Below, in pieces: positions 8,801 to 21,423 of a DNA stretch of 64,000 bases; within the stretch, counting starts at the first letter, position 1; each line of letters starts with the position of its first letter. The stretch is taken from positions 103,879 to 167,878 of the forward strand of contig JAUXVT010000049.1 in the NCBI GenBank assembly GCA_030680405.1, read 5' to 3'. A program made the position numbers and the translations under genes. This stretch comes from Thiobacillus sp. GTDB taxonomy: Bacteria > Pseudomonadota > Gammaproteobacteria > Burkholderiales > Thiobacillaceae. The notes beneath the pieces are model-generated. The model saw only the letters and a list, made by a program, of their open reading frames with translations, was not told the DNA's origin and made no database searches.

Positions 8801-9859
8801 GTGCTTGACGCCTGGCTGCGCCTCGCCCTCGCCCCGGGGGTCGGCAACACCAGTCTGATCCGCCTGCTGACGGCCTTCGGTTCCCCGGAGGCCGTTTTGG
8901 CGTCCGGCCGTGCCGCGCTGACGGCGCATCTTTCCCCCGCTCAATGCGACGCACTGCTGGCCGAACCTGACGCTGCGGACCTTGACGCCATCCACACCTG
9001 GCTCGCCCAGCCCGGCAACAGCCTGATGACGCTGGCGGACGAGGACTATCCGAAGAGCCTGCTGGAGATCGCCGACCCCCCCGCCGTGCTGTATTGCAAG
9101 GGGCAGCGCAGCCTGTTGAGCCAGCCCTGCCTCGGCATTGTCGGCAGCCGCAACGCCACGCCGCAGGGCGTGCGTGACGCCGAGGCGTTTGCCCAGGCGC
9201 TGTCCAACGCCGGGCTCACCATCGTCAGCGGGCTGGCGCTCGGCATCGACGCGGCGGCGCATCGCGGCGGGCTGGCGGGCGCAGGATCGAGCGTCGCCAT
9301 CATCGGCACCGGGCTCGACCGCATTTATCCCGCGCGCAACAAGGCGCTGGCGTACCTGCTGGCCGAAAACGGGCTGATCGTGTCGGAATTCGCGCTCGGT
9401 ACGGCGCCCCTGCCCGGGCACTTTCCGCGCCGCAACCGGCTGATCAGCGGCTTGAGCCGCGGCGTGCTGGTGGTGGAAGCCGCGCCCAATAGCGGTTCAC
9501 TGATCACCGCACGGGTGGCGACCGAACAGGGGCGCGACGTGTTCGCCATTCCCGGCTCGATCCATTCGCCGCTGGCGCGTGGCTGTCATGCGCTGATCAA
9601 GCAGGGCGCCAAGCTGGTCGAATCCGCCGCCGACATTCTCGACGAACTGGCCTGGCAGCAGCGGCTGGCGCCACCGGTGCTGGCCGAAACCCTGTCCGAC
9701 CTGGTGCTGGACGCGCTGGACGGCGCGCCGACCACCCTCGACACGCTGGCACAAAGAACTGGGTTGACGCTGGATGCGCTTTCAGCGAAGCTGTTGACGC
9801 TTGAACTGGATGGGCGAATTGCACCCTTGCCCGGCGGGCGTTACCAAAAAATCCACTGA
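8801..9859 (+). CDS. dprA: DprA/Smf DNA-processing protein
   Basis: DprA loads RecA on incoming single-stranded DNA in natural transformation. The 352 residues contain an N-terminal SAM-like segment, the Rossmann-like DprA core (about 75-285: CLGIVGSRNAT, IVSGLALGIDAAAHRGGL, IGTGLDRIYPARN, GLIVSEFALG, NRLISGLSRGVLVVEA) and a C-terminal winged-helix domain (about 295-350). The start is GTG 8801, inside a CACGCTC/GAGCGTG inverted repeat and without an obvious Shine-Dalgarno, so initiation may be weak. It sits between the LysM gene and smg, a conserved betaproteobacterial order. Confidence 0.94.
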   Translation: MLDAWLRLALAPGVGNTSLIRLLTAFGSPEAVLASGRAALTAHLSPAQCDALLAEPDAADLDAIHTWLAQPGNSLMTLADEDYPKSLLEIADPPAVLYCKGQRSLLSQPCLGIVGSRNATPQGVRDAEAFAQALSNAGLTIVSGLALGIDAAAHRGGLAGAGSSVAIIGTGLDRIYPARNKALAYLLAENGLIVSEFALGTAPLPGHFPRRNRLISGLSRGVLVVEAAPNSGSLITARVATEQGRDVFAIPGSIHSPLARGCHALIKQGAKLVESAADILDELAWQQRLAPPVLAETLSDLVLDALDGAPTTLDTLAQRTGLTLDALSAKLLTLELDGRIAPLPGGRYQKIH

Positions 9860-9863
9860 CACT

Positions 9864-10310
9864 ATGCTCGACATCCTGGTTTACCTCTACGAAAGCTTCC
9901 GCATGGCCGAGCTGGCGCCCAATCGCGACGCGCTGGAAAAACGTCTGTTTGCCGCCGGTTTTGAAGAAGCCGACATCAACGACGCGCTCGACTGGTACGC
10001 CAACCTGAGCGGCAGCGCCACCCACGAACGACTGGCACAGGCCTATGACCGTCATTACGCGATCGAAGAGTTGAAACGCCTCAACGACGCCTGCCGCAAC
10101 GAGCTGGCCTATCTGGTCAGCGCTCACGTGCTCGACCCCGAATCGCGCGAATGGGTGATTTCCGGTCTGATGGCGCTGGGCGGCGAAGACATCGAGCCGG
10201 ATCATGTACGCTGGATGACGCTGATTGTGCTGTGGAGCCGCGGGCTAATCGAACATTTCACCCACCTGGAAGACATGCTGCTTAATCACGAGCCAGGACG
10301 TCTGCACTAA
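9864..10310 (+). CDS. smg: Smg family protein (DUF494)
   Basis: This is a 148-residue cytoplasmic protein of the Smg/DUF494 family, commonly encoded immediately downstream of dprA (smf). The ATG at 9864 gives MLDILVYLYESFRMAEL, the conserved N-terminus, 4 bp after the dprA stop. The longer track ORF overlaps dprA and is not needed. The acidic, alpha-helical sequence ends with the conserved WMTLIVLWS and H-rich C-terminus. Its molecular function is not established. Genomic context links it to DNA processing and topA, which follows 11 bp later. Confidence 0.9.
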   Translation: MLDILVYLYESFRMAELAPNRDALEKRLFAAGFEEADINDALDWYANLSGSATHERLAQAYDRHYAIEELKRLNDACRNELAYLVSAHVLDPESREWVISGLMALGGEDIEPDHVRWMTLIVLWSRGLIEHFTHLEDMLLNHEPGRLH

Positions 10311-10321
10311 ACCATATAACC

Positions 10322-12883
10322 ATGTCCAAACTCGTCATCGTCGAATCGCCGTCCAAATCCAAAACGCTGAAAAAATACCTCGGCGCCGACTACGAAATCC
10401 TCGCCAGCTACGGCCACGTACGCGACCTGGAACCGAAAACCGGTGCGGTCGATACCGAAAATTTCAGCATGAAATACCAGGTCATCGAGCGTAATGCCAA
10501 GCACGTCGAAGCCATCGTCAAGGCCGCCAAAAAGGCAGATGAAGTGCTGCTGGCAACCGACCCGGACCGCGAAGGCGAGGCCATTTCCTGGCACATCAGC
10601 GAAATCCTCAAGGAGCGCAAGGTCAAGACGCCGATGAAGCGGGTGGCCTTCTACGAAATCACCGAATCCGCCGTACAGGACGCGGTGCGCCACCCGCGCG
10701 AGATCGCGACCGACCTGGTTGACGCGCAACAGGCACGGCGCGCGCTGGATTATCTGGTGGGCTTCAACCTGTCGCCGCTGCTGTGGAAGAAAATCAGCCC
10801 CGGCCTGTCGGCGGGCCGCGTGCAGTCACCCGCGTTGCGGATGATCGTCGAGCGCGAGCTGGAGATCGAGGCCTTCGATGCGCGCGAATACTGGACGCTG
10901 CACCTCGACAGCCACAAGGGCACCCAGCCGTTCACCGCCAAACTCACCCACTTCAAGGGCGAAAAGCTCGACCAGTTCTCGGTCGAGCACGAGGCCCGCA
11001 GCAAGGAATGGCTGGCGATGCTGGAAGGGCGCGATGCCACGGTGATGCGCATCGAAAAGAAGCGCCGCGCGCGCCATCCCGGCGCTCCGTTCACCACCTC
11101 GACCCTGCAGCAGGCCGGCGTGCGCCAGCTCGGCATGACCACCGATCGCGTGATGCGCACTGCGCAGCAGCTGTACGAAGGCATCGATCTCGGCGAAGGC
11201 CCGGTTGGCCTCATCACCTACATGCGAACCGACTCGGTGAACCTGGCGCAGGAAGCGATCACCGACATCCGCAAGTATGTGGGCGCCAACTTCGACAAGG
11301 ATTTTCTGCCGCCCGCCGCGATTGCCTACAAGGCCAAGACCAAGAACGCGCAGGAAGCACACGAAGCCGTGCGTCCGACCTCGGTGACCCGCACACCCGA
11401 AGCGGTGAACCCGTTTCTTTCGCACGACCAGGCGAGGCTCTACGAACTGATCTGGAAGCGCACCGTCGCCTGCCAGATGACGGCGGCGCAGTTCGACACC
11501 GTCGCCGCCGACATCACGGTGGGCGAGGGCACCTTCCGCGCCACCGGGCAGACGCTGGCGTTTGCCGGGTTTCTGGCGGTGTATCAGGACGACGAGGACG
11601 AGGAAGAATCCAAGCTACCCGCGCTCGCCGAGGGCGAAACCCTGCCGGTCGACAAGCTCTACGGCGAGCAGCATTTCACCCAACCACCGCCGCGCTACAC
11701 CGAAGCCAGTCTGGTGAAGGCGCTGGAGGAATATGGCATCGGCCGCCCTTCCACCTATGCCAGCATCATTTCCACCCTGCAGGATCGCGAATACGTGGTG
11801 CTGGAGAAGAAGCGCTTTCAGCCGACCGACATCGGCCGCCTGGTCAACTGCTTTCTCACCCGGCATTTCAGCCACTACGTCGATTACGACTTCACCGCCA
11901 AGCTGGAAGACAAGCTCGACGATGTGTCGAACGGCAAGCGGGTATGGACGCGCCTGTTGGGCGAATTCTGGAGCGAATTCGACGGCGACCTGAAAGCCAA
12001 GCAGGACGTCGAGCGCGGCTGCCCGATTTCGGAGGCCTGCCCCAAGTGCGGCAAGCCGCTGTTCATGCAGGCGAGTAAGCGCGGTCTCTTCATCGGCTGT
12101 TCCGGCTACCCGGAATGCGATTACACGCGGCCGCTGCATGCGGCCACCGCAGAGGGCGACAACATCCTGGGCCAGGATCCGGCCTCGGGCCTTGACGTCA
12201 AATTGCTCTCCGGACGTTTCGGTCCCTATGTGCAGATCGGCGAGATGCCGGAGAACAAGAAGGCGCCGAAACCGCGCCGCGCTTCGTGGCCGAAGGAGAT
12301 TCCGCTGGAAAACGCGACCCTGGAACTGGCGCTTAAATTTCTCTCGCTGCCGCGCGAGGTCGGCCATCATCCGACCACCGGCCTGCCGATCGTTGCCAAC
12401 AACGGCCGCTTCGGGCCGTATCTGCTGCACGACGGCAAGTTCAAATCGATTCCCAAGTCCGACAGTGTGTACGAAATCGATCTGCCGCGTGCTCTCGAAG
12501 TGCTGGCGATGGAGCGCGAGCCGCGCGGTGCCGACTCGGCCGCCTCGCTGCTGAAAAACCTCGGCCCGCACCCGGAGGACGGAAAGGATATCACCGTGCG
12601 CAGCGGCCGCTACGGCCCCTATGTGAAGCACGGCAGCACCAACGCCACGCTGCCCAAGGACATCACGCCCGAAGCCATCACGCTGGATGAGGCGCTCGCG
12701 CTGATCTCCGCGCGCGTCGCCAAGGGACCCGCCAAAAAACCGGTGAAGATGGCCGCCGCCAAACCCGCGGCGGCGAAGAAACCGAAAGCCGCCAATACCG
12801 AACCGAAAAAACCCGCCAGCAAAAAAGCAGCGACCAAAAAAGCCACCGTTAAGAAACCCGCCAGCAAAAAAGCCTCCGCATGA
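10322..12883 (+). CDS. topA: DNA topoisomerase I (type IA)
   Basis: Topoisomerase I relaxes negative supercoils. The 853-residue protein has an N-terminal Toprim domain (KLVIVESPSKSKTLKKYL; acidic triad in ATDPDREGEAISWH), the type IA core with catalytic Tyr in TYMRTDSVNLA, and GRPSTYASII. A four-Cys zinc ribbon follows (CPKCGKPLF...GCSGYPECDY, about 570-600), then several TopA_C repeats (SGRFGPYVQ, NGRFGPYLL, SGRYGPYVKHG). The last 50 residues form a Lys/Ala/Pro tail (KKPASKKAATKK), typical of betaproteobacterial TopA and probably a non-specific DNA-binding extension. The stop overlaps the next ORF by 4 bp. Confidence 0.97.
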   Translation: MSKLVIVESPSKSKTLKKYLGADYEILASYGHVRDLEPKTGAVDTENFSMKYQVIERNAKHVEAIVKAAKKADEVLLATDPDREGEAISWHISEILKERKVKTPMKRVAFYEITESAVQDAVRHPREIATDLVDAQQARRALDYLVGFNLSPLLWKKISPGLSAGRVQSPALRMIVERELEIEAFDAREYWTLHLDSHKGTQPFTAKLTHFKGEKLDQFSVEHEARSKEWLAMLEGRDATVMRIEKKRRARHPGAPFTTSTLQQAGVRQLGMTTDRVMRTAQQLYEGIDLGEGPVGLITYMRTDSVNLAQEAITDIRKYVGANFDKDFLPPAAIAYKAKTKNAQEAHEAVRPTSVTRTPEAVNPFLSHDQARLYELIWKRTVACQMTAAQFDTVAADITVGEGTFRATGQTLAFAGFLAVYQDDEDEEESKLPALAEGETLPVDKLYGEQHFTQPPPRYTEASLVKALEEYGIGRPSTYASIISTLQDREYVVLEKKRFQPTDIGRLVNCFLTRHFSHYVDYDFTAKLEDKLDDVSNGKRVWTRLLGEFWSEFDGDLKAKQDVERGCPISEACPKCGKPLFMQASKRGLFIGCSGYPECDYTRPLHAATAEGDNILGQDPASGLDVKLLSGRFGPYVQIGEMPENKKAPKPRRASWPKEIPLENATLELALKFLSLPREVGHHPTTGLPIVANNGRFGPYLLHDGKFKSIPKSDSVYEIDLPRALEVLAMEREPRGADSAASLLKNLGPHPEDGKDITVRSGRYGPYVKHGSTNATLPKDITPEAITLDEALALISARVAKGPAKKPVKMAAAKPAAAKKPKAANTEPKKPASKKAATKKATVKKPASKKASA

Positions 12884-13278
12884 GCTCGCAACCCAGCCTG
12901 CTCATGGTCAGCGCCTTCATCGGCACAGCAGGCTACAAAAAGCTGTATCAGGAACTGGGATACTCGGTCGTCACCGAATGGTCGGAGCGCAAGGCCATCA
13001 GCCTGGTGCGAAAAAAACCGCCCGCCGTCATCGTGGCAGACTTTTACCACCAGACGGATTTTCGCGACCGCCTGTCCAACCTCGAGTCCCTCCTGGCCGC
13101 GGTGCAAGGCGCGCCCAACACCCGCATTCTGGTTTTTTACGAAGCAGCCCACCAGGACGTGCTCGACAAGGTCAGCGCCCGCCTGCGTATCGACGCCGCC
13201 TTCACCCTGCCGGTCCAGGAAAACCGGTTACGCGCCATGCTGCAGACCTGGCTAGAACATACGCCTGTATCGATTTGA
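12880..13278 (+). CDS. Hypothetical protein coupled to topA
   Basis: This 132-residue ORF starts with an ATGA overlap on the topA stop, so it is probably translated by coupling. I do not recognise a named family. The alternation of hydrophobic strands (LLMVSAFIGTAG, AVIVADFYHQ, RILVFYEA, AAFTLPV) with helices is consistent with a receiver-like or flavodoxin-like alpha/beta fold. ADF sits where a receiver would carry its phospho-Asp, but the N-terminal acidic pair is absent. A regulatory role is possible but unproven. No terminator is obvious directly downstream. Confidence 0.75.
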   Translation: MSSQPSLLMVSAFIGTAGYKKLYQELGYSVVTEWSERKAISLVRKKPPAVIVADFYHQTDFRDRLSNLESLLAAVQGAPNTRILVFYEAAHQDVLDKVSARLRIDAAFTLPVQENRLRAMLQTWLEHTPVSI

Positions 13279-13430
13279 ATCGTAATTAAGTTTTTTCCAG
13301 CTAGCCGTTAACTGTAGTCTCTCACCACGTTGTTCAGTATAAAGCCGAGCCGGGTAGCTGGTGGTTCATTACCGGTAGCTGAATGAGGGCGGGGGGAATT
13401 GTAATGCTGAATCCAGAACGGCAACTCAGC

Positions 13431-13480
13431 CGTTGATGAAGCGTTCCGCCTTGCCGTTGGTGCGCGGCGTACAGGGGTGG
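13431..13480 (-). mobile_element. IS481-type transposase C-terminal remnant
   Basis: Read on the minus strand this stretch encodes HPCTPRTNGKAERFING followed by a stop. TPRTNGKAERFI is a hallmark of the DDE integrase core of IS481-like transposases, at the catalytic Glu. Nothing recognisable from the rest of the element remains, so this is a short scar. It abuts the truncated rhodanese sequence at about 13477. That suggests an insertion or an IS-mediated deletion removed the 5' part of that gene. Confidence 0.7.
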
Positions 13481-13790
13481 GTGGAAGAGGAATACGAAAC
13501 GGCCTACATTCCCGGTGCCCTTTCAGTAACGTACAAGGAGGGCAGTGCCAAGGAAGTCGGGTTCGATCCGGCAGACGACCAGCTCGCGCTGAACAATCTG
13601 CCCAAGGACAAAAACACGCCGTTCATGATGTATTGCGATGGAACCCTCTGGTGGAGGAGCTACAAATCCGCCGTCATGGCGATTCAGGCCGGCTGGAAGA
13701 ATGTCCACTGGTTCCGCGGTGGCTTCCGGGAATGGAAAGAGGCGGGCTTGCCCGTTGAAGCAAAGAAAAACCAGCTTATCCTGGATGTGC
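13477..13790 (+). pseudogene. Truncated rhodanese-domain gene
   Basis: The reading frame from about 13477 encodes VEEEYETAYIPGALS, then MMYCDGTLWWRSYKSA and WFRGGFREWKEAGLPVE, the order of motifs in single-domain rhodaneses (sulfurtransferases). The Cys of the active loop is visible, but the usual second Cys of CxGxxCWRSY is Trp. The N-terminal strand and helix are missing, replaced by antisense of a transposase scar. No stop codon occurs before the intrinsic terminator at 13791, so the track ORF (13433-14050) reads through it into antisense gyrB. Loss of both ends argues for a pseudogene. Confidence 0.75.
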
Positions 13791-13818
13791 AAAAAGCCCG
13801 GCATTGCCGGGCTTTTTT
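13791..13818. terminator. Bidirectional intrinsic terminator after gyrB
   Basis: A perfect inverted repeat AAAAAGCCCGGC-ATT-GCCGGGCTTTTT is flanked by A and T tracts on both sides, so it can terminate leftward gyrB transcription (31 bp after the gyrB stop) and rightward transcription from the rhodanese remnant. Confidence 0.9.
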
Positions 13819-13848
13819 GTGGATGATCAAGCGGGTAAACGCCCGGAT

Positions 13849-17471
<3,623 letters not shown>

Positions 17472-17650
17472 TTATATATTCCTGAGAATCATAATAAAGG
17501 CGACCTAAAACCGGGGATAAGTTGAATTTATCAATTAAAACAAAAGCTTGTTATTATTTTTTGGGTGGGGGTAAAACCTTGGCAACGTGGGATGGATGGG
17601 GATGAATTTCCCCCAAACTACGCACGACTCGCTTTATCCACATTTCATCC
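17472..17650. other. dnaA-dnaN spacer: AT-rich, DnaA boxes (candidate oriC part)
   Basis: This is a 179-bp non-coding spacer. It holds a perfect DnaA box TTATCCACA at 17634-17642, a near box TTATCCCCG on the minus strand at 17512-17520, and an AT-rich stretch (about 17515-17560, GAATTTATCAATTAAAAC then TTATTATTTTTT) that could serve as an unwinding element. The dnaN promoter should also lie here. Assignment as origin is inference; a GC-skew plot would decide. Confidence 0.55.
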
Positions 17651-19033
17651 TCAGCCAGTCAGGCTTTGTAATAACATCAGATAGTCGCGTCCGATGTCGG
17701 CTTGGGTTTCGCGCAGCTCGGCCACCTTGCGGCAGGCGTGAATGACCGTGGTGTGGTCGCGCCCGCCGAACGATTCGCCGATCTCCGGCAGGCTCTGGTT
17801 GGTGAGTTCCTTCGCCAGCGCCATTGCAATCTGGCGCGGACGCGCCAGATTGCGCGTGCGTTTTTTGGAAAACATGTCGGCAACCTTGATCTTGTAAAAG
17901 TCGGCGACGGTTTTCTGGATGTTCTCGATCGAGACGATACGCGAGGTCGATGCGATGAGATCGCGCAGGGCTTCCTTCACCAGTTCCAGCGTGATAGGTT
18001 TTTCATGGAAGCGCGAAAACGCGATCACCCGTTTCAGGGCGCCTTCCAGTTCGCGCACGTTGGAACGCACCTGCTTGGCAATAAAGAAGGCGACGTTCTC
18101 GTCGAGCTTGATATTTTCCGCCTGTGCCTTGGCCAGCAGGATGGCTACCCGCATTTCCAGTTCCGGCGGCTCGACGGCTACCGTCAATCCCCAAGCAAAG
18201 CGCGATTTCAGGCGGTCGTCGAGCCCGCTGATTTCCTTGGGGAAGGTGTCGCAGGTGATGACGATCTGTTTCTTGTTCTCGATCAGCGAGTTGAAGACGT
18301 AGAAAAACTCTTCCTGGGTGCGGTCTTTCTTGGCCAGGAACTGAATATCGTCGATCAACAATAAATCCAGCGACATGTAGCGTCGCTTCAGGTCATCGAA
18401 CTGTTTGTTCAGGTAAGCCTTGACCACATCATCCACATAATCGTTGGCATGGATATAGCTGATGCGCGCGTCGGGGTTGGCCTGGCGCACGGTGTTGCCA
18501 ATGGCTTGCAACAGGTGGGTTTTACCCAGTCCCACGCCGCCATATACAAACAACGGGTTGTAGGCCACGCCGGGGTTGTTGGCAATTTGCAGCGCGGCGG
18601 CGCGCGCCAGCTGGTTGGCGCGACCGGAGACGAAGTTATCAAAATTGAAACCGGGATTGATGCGCAGGCCAACCTGGGCAGGCGCAGCGGCACGAGCAGG
18701 AGCGGCATACGCTGCGGCGGCCGGGGCAGCGGGCGGCCGCGGGGCGCTGGGTTTTTTGCCCAGTGCATAGGTGATGGAGACCGGGTGCGTGTAAAACTCC
18801 TGGGCCCAGCCATCGATGTGTTCGGCGAATTTTTCACGCACCCAGTCCATCACGAAATGATTGGGCGCCAGAATGCGCACGTCGCCGCCCGCATCGTCAA
18901 ACACCAGGGGCTTGATCCATGTGCTGAATTGCTGCTGGGTCAGATTGGCGCGGAAGCGCTCTTGGCAAAGGTCCCAGAAGGAATCCATAGTTAGAAGGTG
19001 GGAAGCGGAAAGCTGCATGGGATTCGAATGCAA
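17651..19033 (-). CDS. dnaA: Chromosomal replication initiator DnaA
   Basis: DnaA is the AAA+ initiator that binds oriC boxes and opens the origin. Domain I ([25 protein letters not shown]) is followed by an Ala/Pro-rich linker (about 95-125), the AAA+ core with Walker [13 protein letters not shown], Walker [11 protein letters not shown] and the arginine-finger helix, and the domain IV helix-turn-helix ending [14 protein letters not shown]. The track start is TTG 19033, which has a good GGGGAG site six bases upstream. Internal ATGs at 19018 and 18988 lack one, so TTG initiation is favoured, though MDSFWDL (18988) matches the usual N-terminus better. Confidence 0.95.
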   Translation of the reverse strand: MHSNPMQLSASHLLTMDSFWDLCQERFRANLTQQQFSTWIKPLVFDDAGGDVRILAPNHFVMDWVREKFAEHIDGWAQEFYTHPVSITYALGKKPSAPRPPAAPAAAAYAAPARAAAPAQVGLRINPGFNFDNFVSGRANQLARAAALQIANNPGVAYNPLFVYGGVGLGKTHLLQAIGNTVRQANPDARISYIHANDYVDDVVKAYLNKQFDDLKRRYMSLDLLLIDDIQFLAKKDRTQEEFFYVFNSLIENKKQIVITCDTFPKEISGLDDRLKSRFAWGLTVAVEPPELEMRVAILLAKAQAENIKLDENVAFFIAKQVRSNVRELEGALKRVIAFSRFHEKPITLELVKEALRDLIASTSRIVSIENIQKTVADFYKIKVADMFSKKRTRNLARPRQIAMALAKELTNQSLPEIGESFGGRDHTTVIHACRKVAELRETQADIGRDYLMLLQSLTG

Positions 19034-19105
19034 ATCTTACTCCCCTTCGACGAGGTTATCCACAGGCACGAAAGGCTGGGTACAGCGTAGTGTGCCAACA
19101 CAAAC
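19034..19105. other. dnaA-rpmH intergenic region with a perfect DnaA box
   Basis: This is the divergent spacer between dnaA and rpmH. TTATCCACA occurs at 19056-19064, close to the dnaA ribosome-binding site. It is probably the autoregulatory dnaA box or part of oriC. The region is not notably AT-rich, so the unwinding element is more likely on the dnaN side. Confidence 0.6.
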
Positions 19106-19135
19106 TTGACATCCTCCCAGCGAGGCGAGTTTAAT
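19106..19135 (+). promoter_or_regulatory. Sigma-70 promoter for rpmH-rnpA
   Basis: A perfect -35 TTGACA (19106-19111) is separated by 18 bp from TTTAAT (19130-19135), about 75 bp upstream of rpmH. It is well placed to drive rpmH-rnpA-yidC-mnmE. Confidence 0.75.
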
Positions 19136-19217
19136 ACGCGGTTTTTCAACAGATTTTTTGTGTTCGGTCGTCCTGCTCTGGCGGGATCGGGCCAACGCCA
19201 GCCAGAGAGGATATGTC

Positions 19218-19352
19218 ATGAAACGTACTTATCAGCCATCTACCGTCCGTCGCAAGCGCACCCACGGTTTCCGCGCTCGCATGAAAACCAAGTCTGGTCG
19301 TGCCGTGATCAACGCACGCCGCGCCAAGGGCCGTACCCGTCTGGCTGTCTAA
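19218..19352 (+). CDS. rpmH: Ribosomal protein L34
   Basis: The 44-residue ribosomal protein L34 ([20 protein letters not shown]...) is essentially the universal sequence, ending [11 protein letters not shown] 19218 follows a GAGAGG ribosome-binding site; the longer track ORF begins in the promoter region. It is the first gene of the rightward origin-proximal operon, with rnpA 38 bp downstream. Confidence 0.98.
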   Translation: MKRTYQPSTVRRKRTHGFRARMKTKSGRAVINARRAKGRTRLAV

Positions 19353-19390
19353 TCGATACCCTTCCCAACAAAGCGGGTGGTGCGCGCATC

Positions 19391-19768
19391 ATGGATGCGC
19401 GTTTGGTCAACAAGGCCGATTTCGATCAGGTGTTTGCCGATAACCAGCGCGCCCGAACGGATTATGTGATGGTGATGGCACGCCCCAACCAGATGGGGTA
19501 CCCGCGGTTGGGGATGGTGATTGCCAAACGCCTGCTTGCGCGTGCGGTGGACCGCAACCGCGTCAAGCGATGCGTGCGCGAAAGCTTCCGGCAGGTTTTG
19601 CCGGAGCTTCCCGCATGTGACTTCGTCGTTCGCCTGATTGCCAAGCCGGTTGCCGGCGAAGAGGCACGCGATTTGTCACGCACGTTTAAACGTGCTGGCC
19701 ATCGGGCCATGGCAAAATGGCCAACCGCTCCGGCAGGTGAAGCTGCACCGGAATTCTCTCCCAACTAA
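19391..19768 (+). CDS. rnpA: Ribonuclease P protein component
   Basis: This is the protein subunit of RNase P, which aids the catalytic RNA in 5' maturation of tRNAs. The 125-residue product starting at ATG 19391 (MDARLVNKADFDQVF) holds the conserved RNR region IAKRLLARAVDRNRVKRCVRESFR and the basic helix after it. The track ORF at 19106 is only an upstream extension through rpmH in another frame. A short Pro/Ala-rich C-terminal tail follows. The usual membrane-insertion factor gene yidD, normally overlapping rnpA and preceding yidC, is absent here. Confidence 0.95.
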   Translation: MDARLVNKADFDQVFADNQRARTDYVMVMARPNQMGYPRLGMVIAKRLLARAVDRNRVKRCVRESFRQVLPELPACDFVVRLIAKPVAGEEARDLSRTFKRAGHRAMAKWPTAPAGEAAPEFSPN

Positions 19769-19782
19769 ACGCGTCTTGTCTC

Positions 19783-21423
19783 ATGGATAACCAGCGGCTG
19801 ATCCTTTTTATCGTTTTTTCCTTCTCGCTGCTTTTGTTATGGGAAGCCTGGCAGGACAAAAGCGCGCCGGCGCCTACTGCCCCTTCCGCGACAAGCGCCC
19901 CGGCCACAAGCGCCCCGACCCCCAGCCAGGCGCTCAACACGCCCGCAGCCGCGCCGGCGCAAAAAACCGGTGTTGCCAAAGGCGTGCGCGCAGTGGTGGA
20001 AACCGACGTGTTGCGCGCCACCATCGATGCCAACGGCGGCGACCTGCGTGAGTTGCAATTGCTGTCTTATCGCGAAACGGAAGACAAGAACCAGATTTTC
20101 ACCCTGTTCGAAGACGATCAGACGCGGCCTTATCTGGCGCAAAGTGGCCTGGTTGGCGAAGGCCTGCCGACGCATCGCAGCGTGTTTCAGCTCAACCCCG
20201 GCACCTATCGCCTGGCCGGCGGTGCCGCACAGTTGGAGGTTCCGCTGGTATGGAACGATCCCGCCACCGGCGTGCGCGTTGAAAAAACCTATATTTTCAA
20301 GCGTGGCAGCTATCAGATCGTCGTCAGAACCCGCGTCATCAATGGTGGAACCCAGCCCATCGATCTGACCCCGTACTACCAGTTCACTCGCCACGGCGAA
20401 GCGCCGCGCGGATCGTCTTTTTTCCTGTACACCTACACCGGCCCGGCGTTTTATACCGACGCCAAGAAATTCCAGAAGGTCAAGTTCAAGGACATTCAGG
20501 AAGGCAAGACCGACTTCGAGAAAACCGCCGATAACGGTTGGGTCGGGATGGTGCAGCACCACTTCGTGTCGGCCTGGCTGCCCGAAGGTAGCGCCAAGCG
20601 AGAGTTTTACACTCGCGCATTAGGCGACGGCCAGTATTCAGCCGGGCTGATTCTGGCCGAAGGCACGCTCGCGCCTGGCCAGCAAAAAGCGTTTACCGTA
20701 CCGCTTTATGCCGGGCCGCAAACCCAGACCATGCTGGAAAAAACCGCGCCAGGGCTCGACCTGGTGCGTGACTACGGCTGGCTCACGCCGCTGGCTTACC
20801 CGATTTACTGGTCGCTGGAAAAAATCGAGCGCCTGGTCGGCAATTGGGGCTGGGCCATCATTATCCTGACCTTCCTCCTCAAGCTGGCACTGTATCCGTT
20901 GTCGGCAGCGGGCTACAAGTCGATGGCGAAGATGAAGAAGCTGACGCCGCGCCTGCAGAAGCTGAAAGAAACCTACGGCGACGACCGCGCCAAACTGCAT
21001 CAGGCGATGGCGGAGATGTACAAGACCGAGAAAATCAACCCGCTCGGCGGCTGCCTGCCCATCCTGATCCAGATTCCGGTGTTTATCGCGCTGTACTGGG
21101 TTTTGCTCGCGGCGGTGGAAATGCGCGGCGCACCCTGGCTGGGCTGGATTACCGACCTGACCGCGCCGGATCCGTGGTTCATTCTGCCGGTCATCATGGG
21201 CATCACCTCGATCCTGCAGGTGAAGCTCAATCCGCAGCCGATGGACCCAATGCAGGCCAAGATCATGATGATCATGCCGGTGGCGTTCACCGTCATGTTC
21301 GTGTTCTTCCCGGCCGGTCTGGTGCTGTATTGGGTCGTCAACAACATCCTGTCCATCGCGCAGCAGTGGGCGATCAACAAGCAGGTCCAGGGCGGTGGCA
21401 AACCCGCCGCCGGCAAGACCTGA
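19783..21423 (+). CDS. yidC: Membrane protein insertase YidC
   Basis: YidC inserts and folds inner-membrane proteins, alone or with SecYEG. The 546 residues show the N-terminal anchor helix ([18 protein letters not shown]), an Ala/Pro/Thr linker, the large periplasmic beta-sandwich domain of Gram-negative YidC (about 60-335), and the conserved five-helix insertase core. That core includes [20 protein letters not shown], the coiled cytoplasmic loop ([17 protein letters not shown]), [20 protein letters not shown] and [17 protein letters not shown]. It starts 14 bp after rnpA and overlaps mnmE by 29 bp. Confidence 0.97.
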   Translation: MDNQRLILFIVFSFSLLLLWEAWQDKSAPAPTAPSATSAPATSAPTPSQALNTPAAAPAQKTGVAKGVRAVVETDVLRATIDANGGDLRELQLLSYRETEDKNQIFTLFEDDQTRPYLAQSGLVGEGLPTHRSVFQLNPGTYRLAGGAAQLEVPLVWNDPATGVRVEKTYIFKRGSYQIVVRTRVINGGTQPIDLTPYYQFTRHGEAPRGSSFFLYTYTGPAFYTDAKKFQKVKFKDIQEGKTDFEKTADNGWVGMVQHHFVSAWLPEGSAKREFYTRALGDGQYSAGLILAEGTLAPGQQKAFTVPLYAGPQTQTMLEKTAPGLDLVRDYGWLTPLAYPIYWSLEKIERLVGNWGWAIIILTFLLKLALYPLSAAGYKSMAKMKKLTPRLQKLKETYGDDRAKLHQAMAEMYKTEKINPLGGCLPILIQIPVFIALYWVLLAAVEMRGAPWLGWITDLTAPDPWFILPVIMGITSILQVKLNPQPMDPMQAKIMMIMPVAFTVMFVFFPAGLVLYWVVNNILSIAQQWAINKQVQGGGKPAAGKT

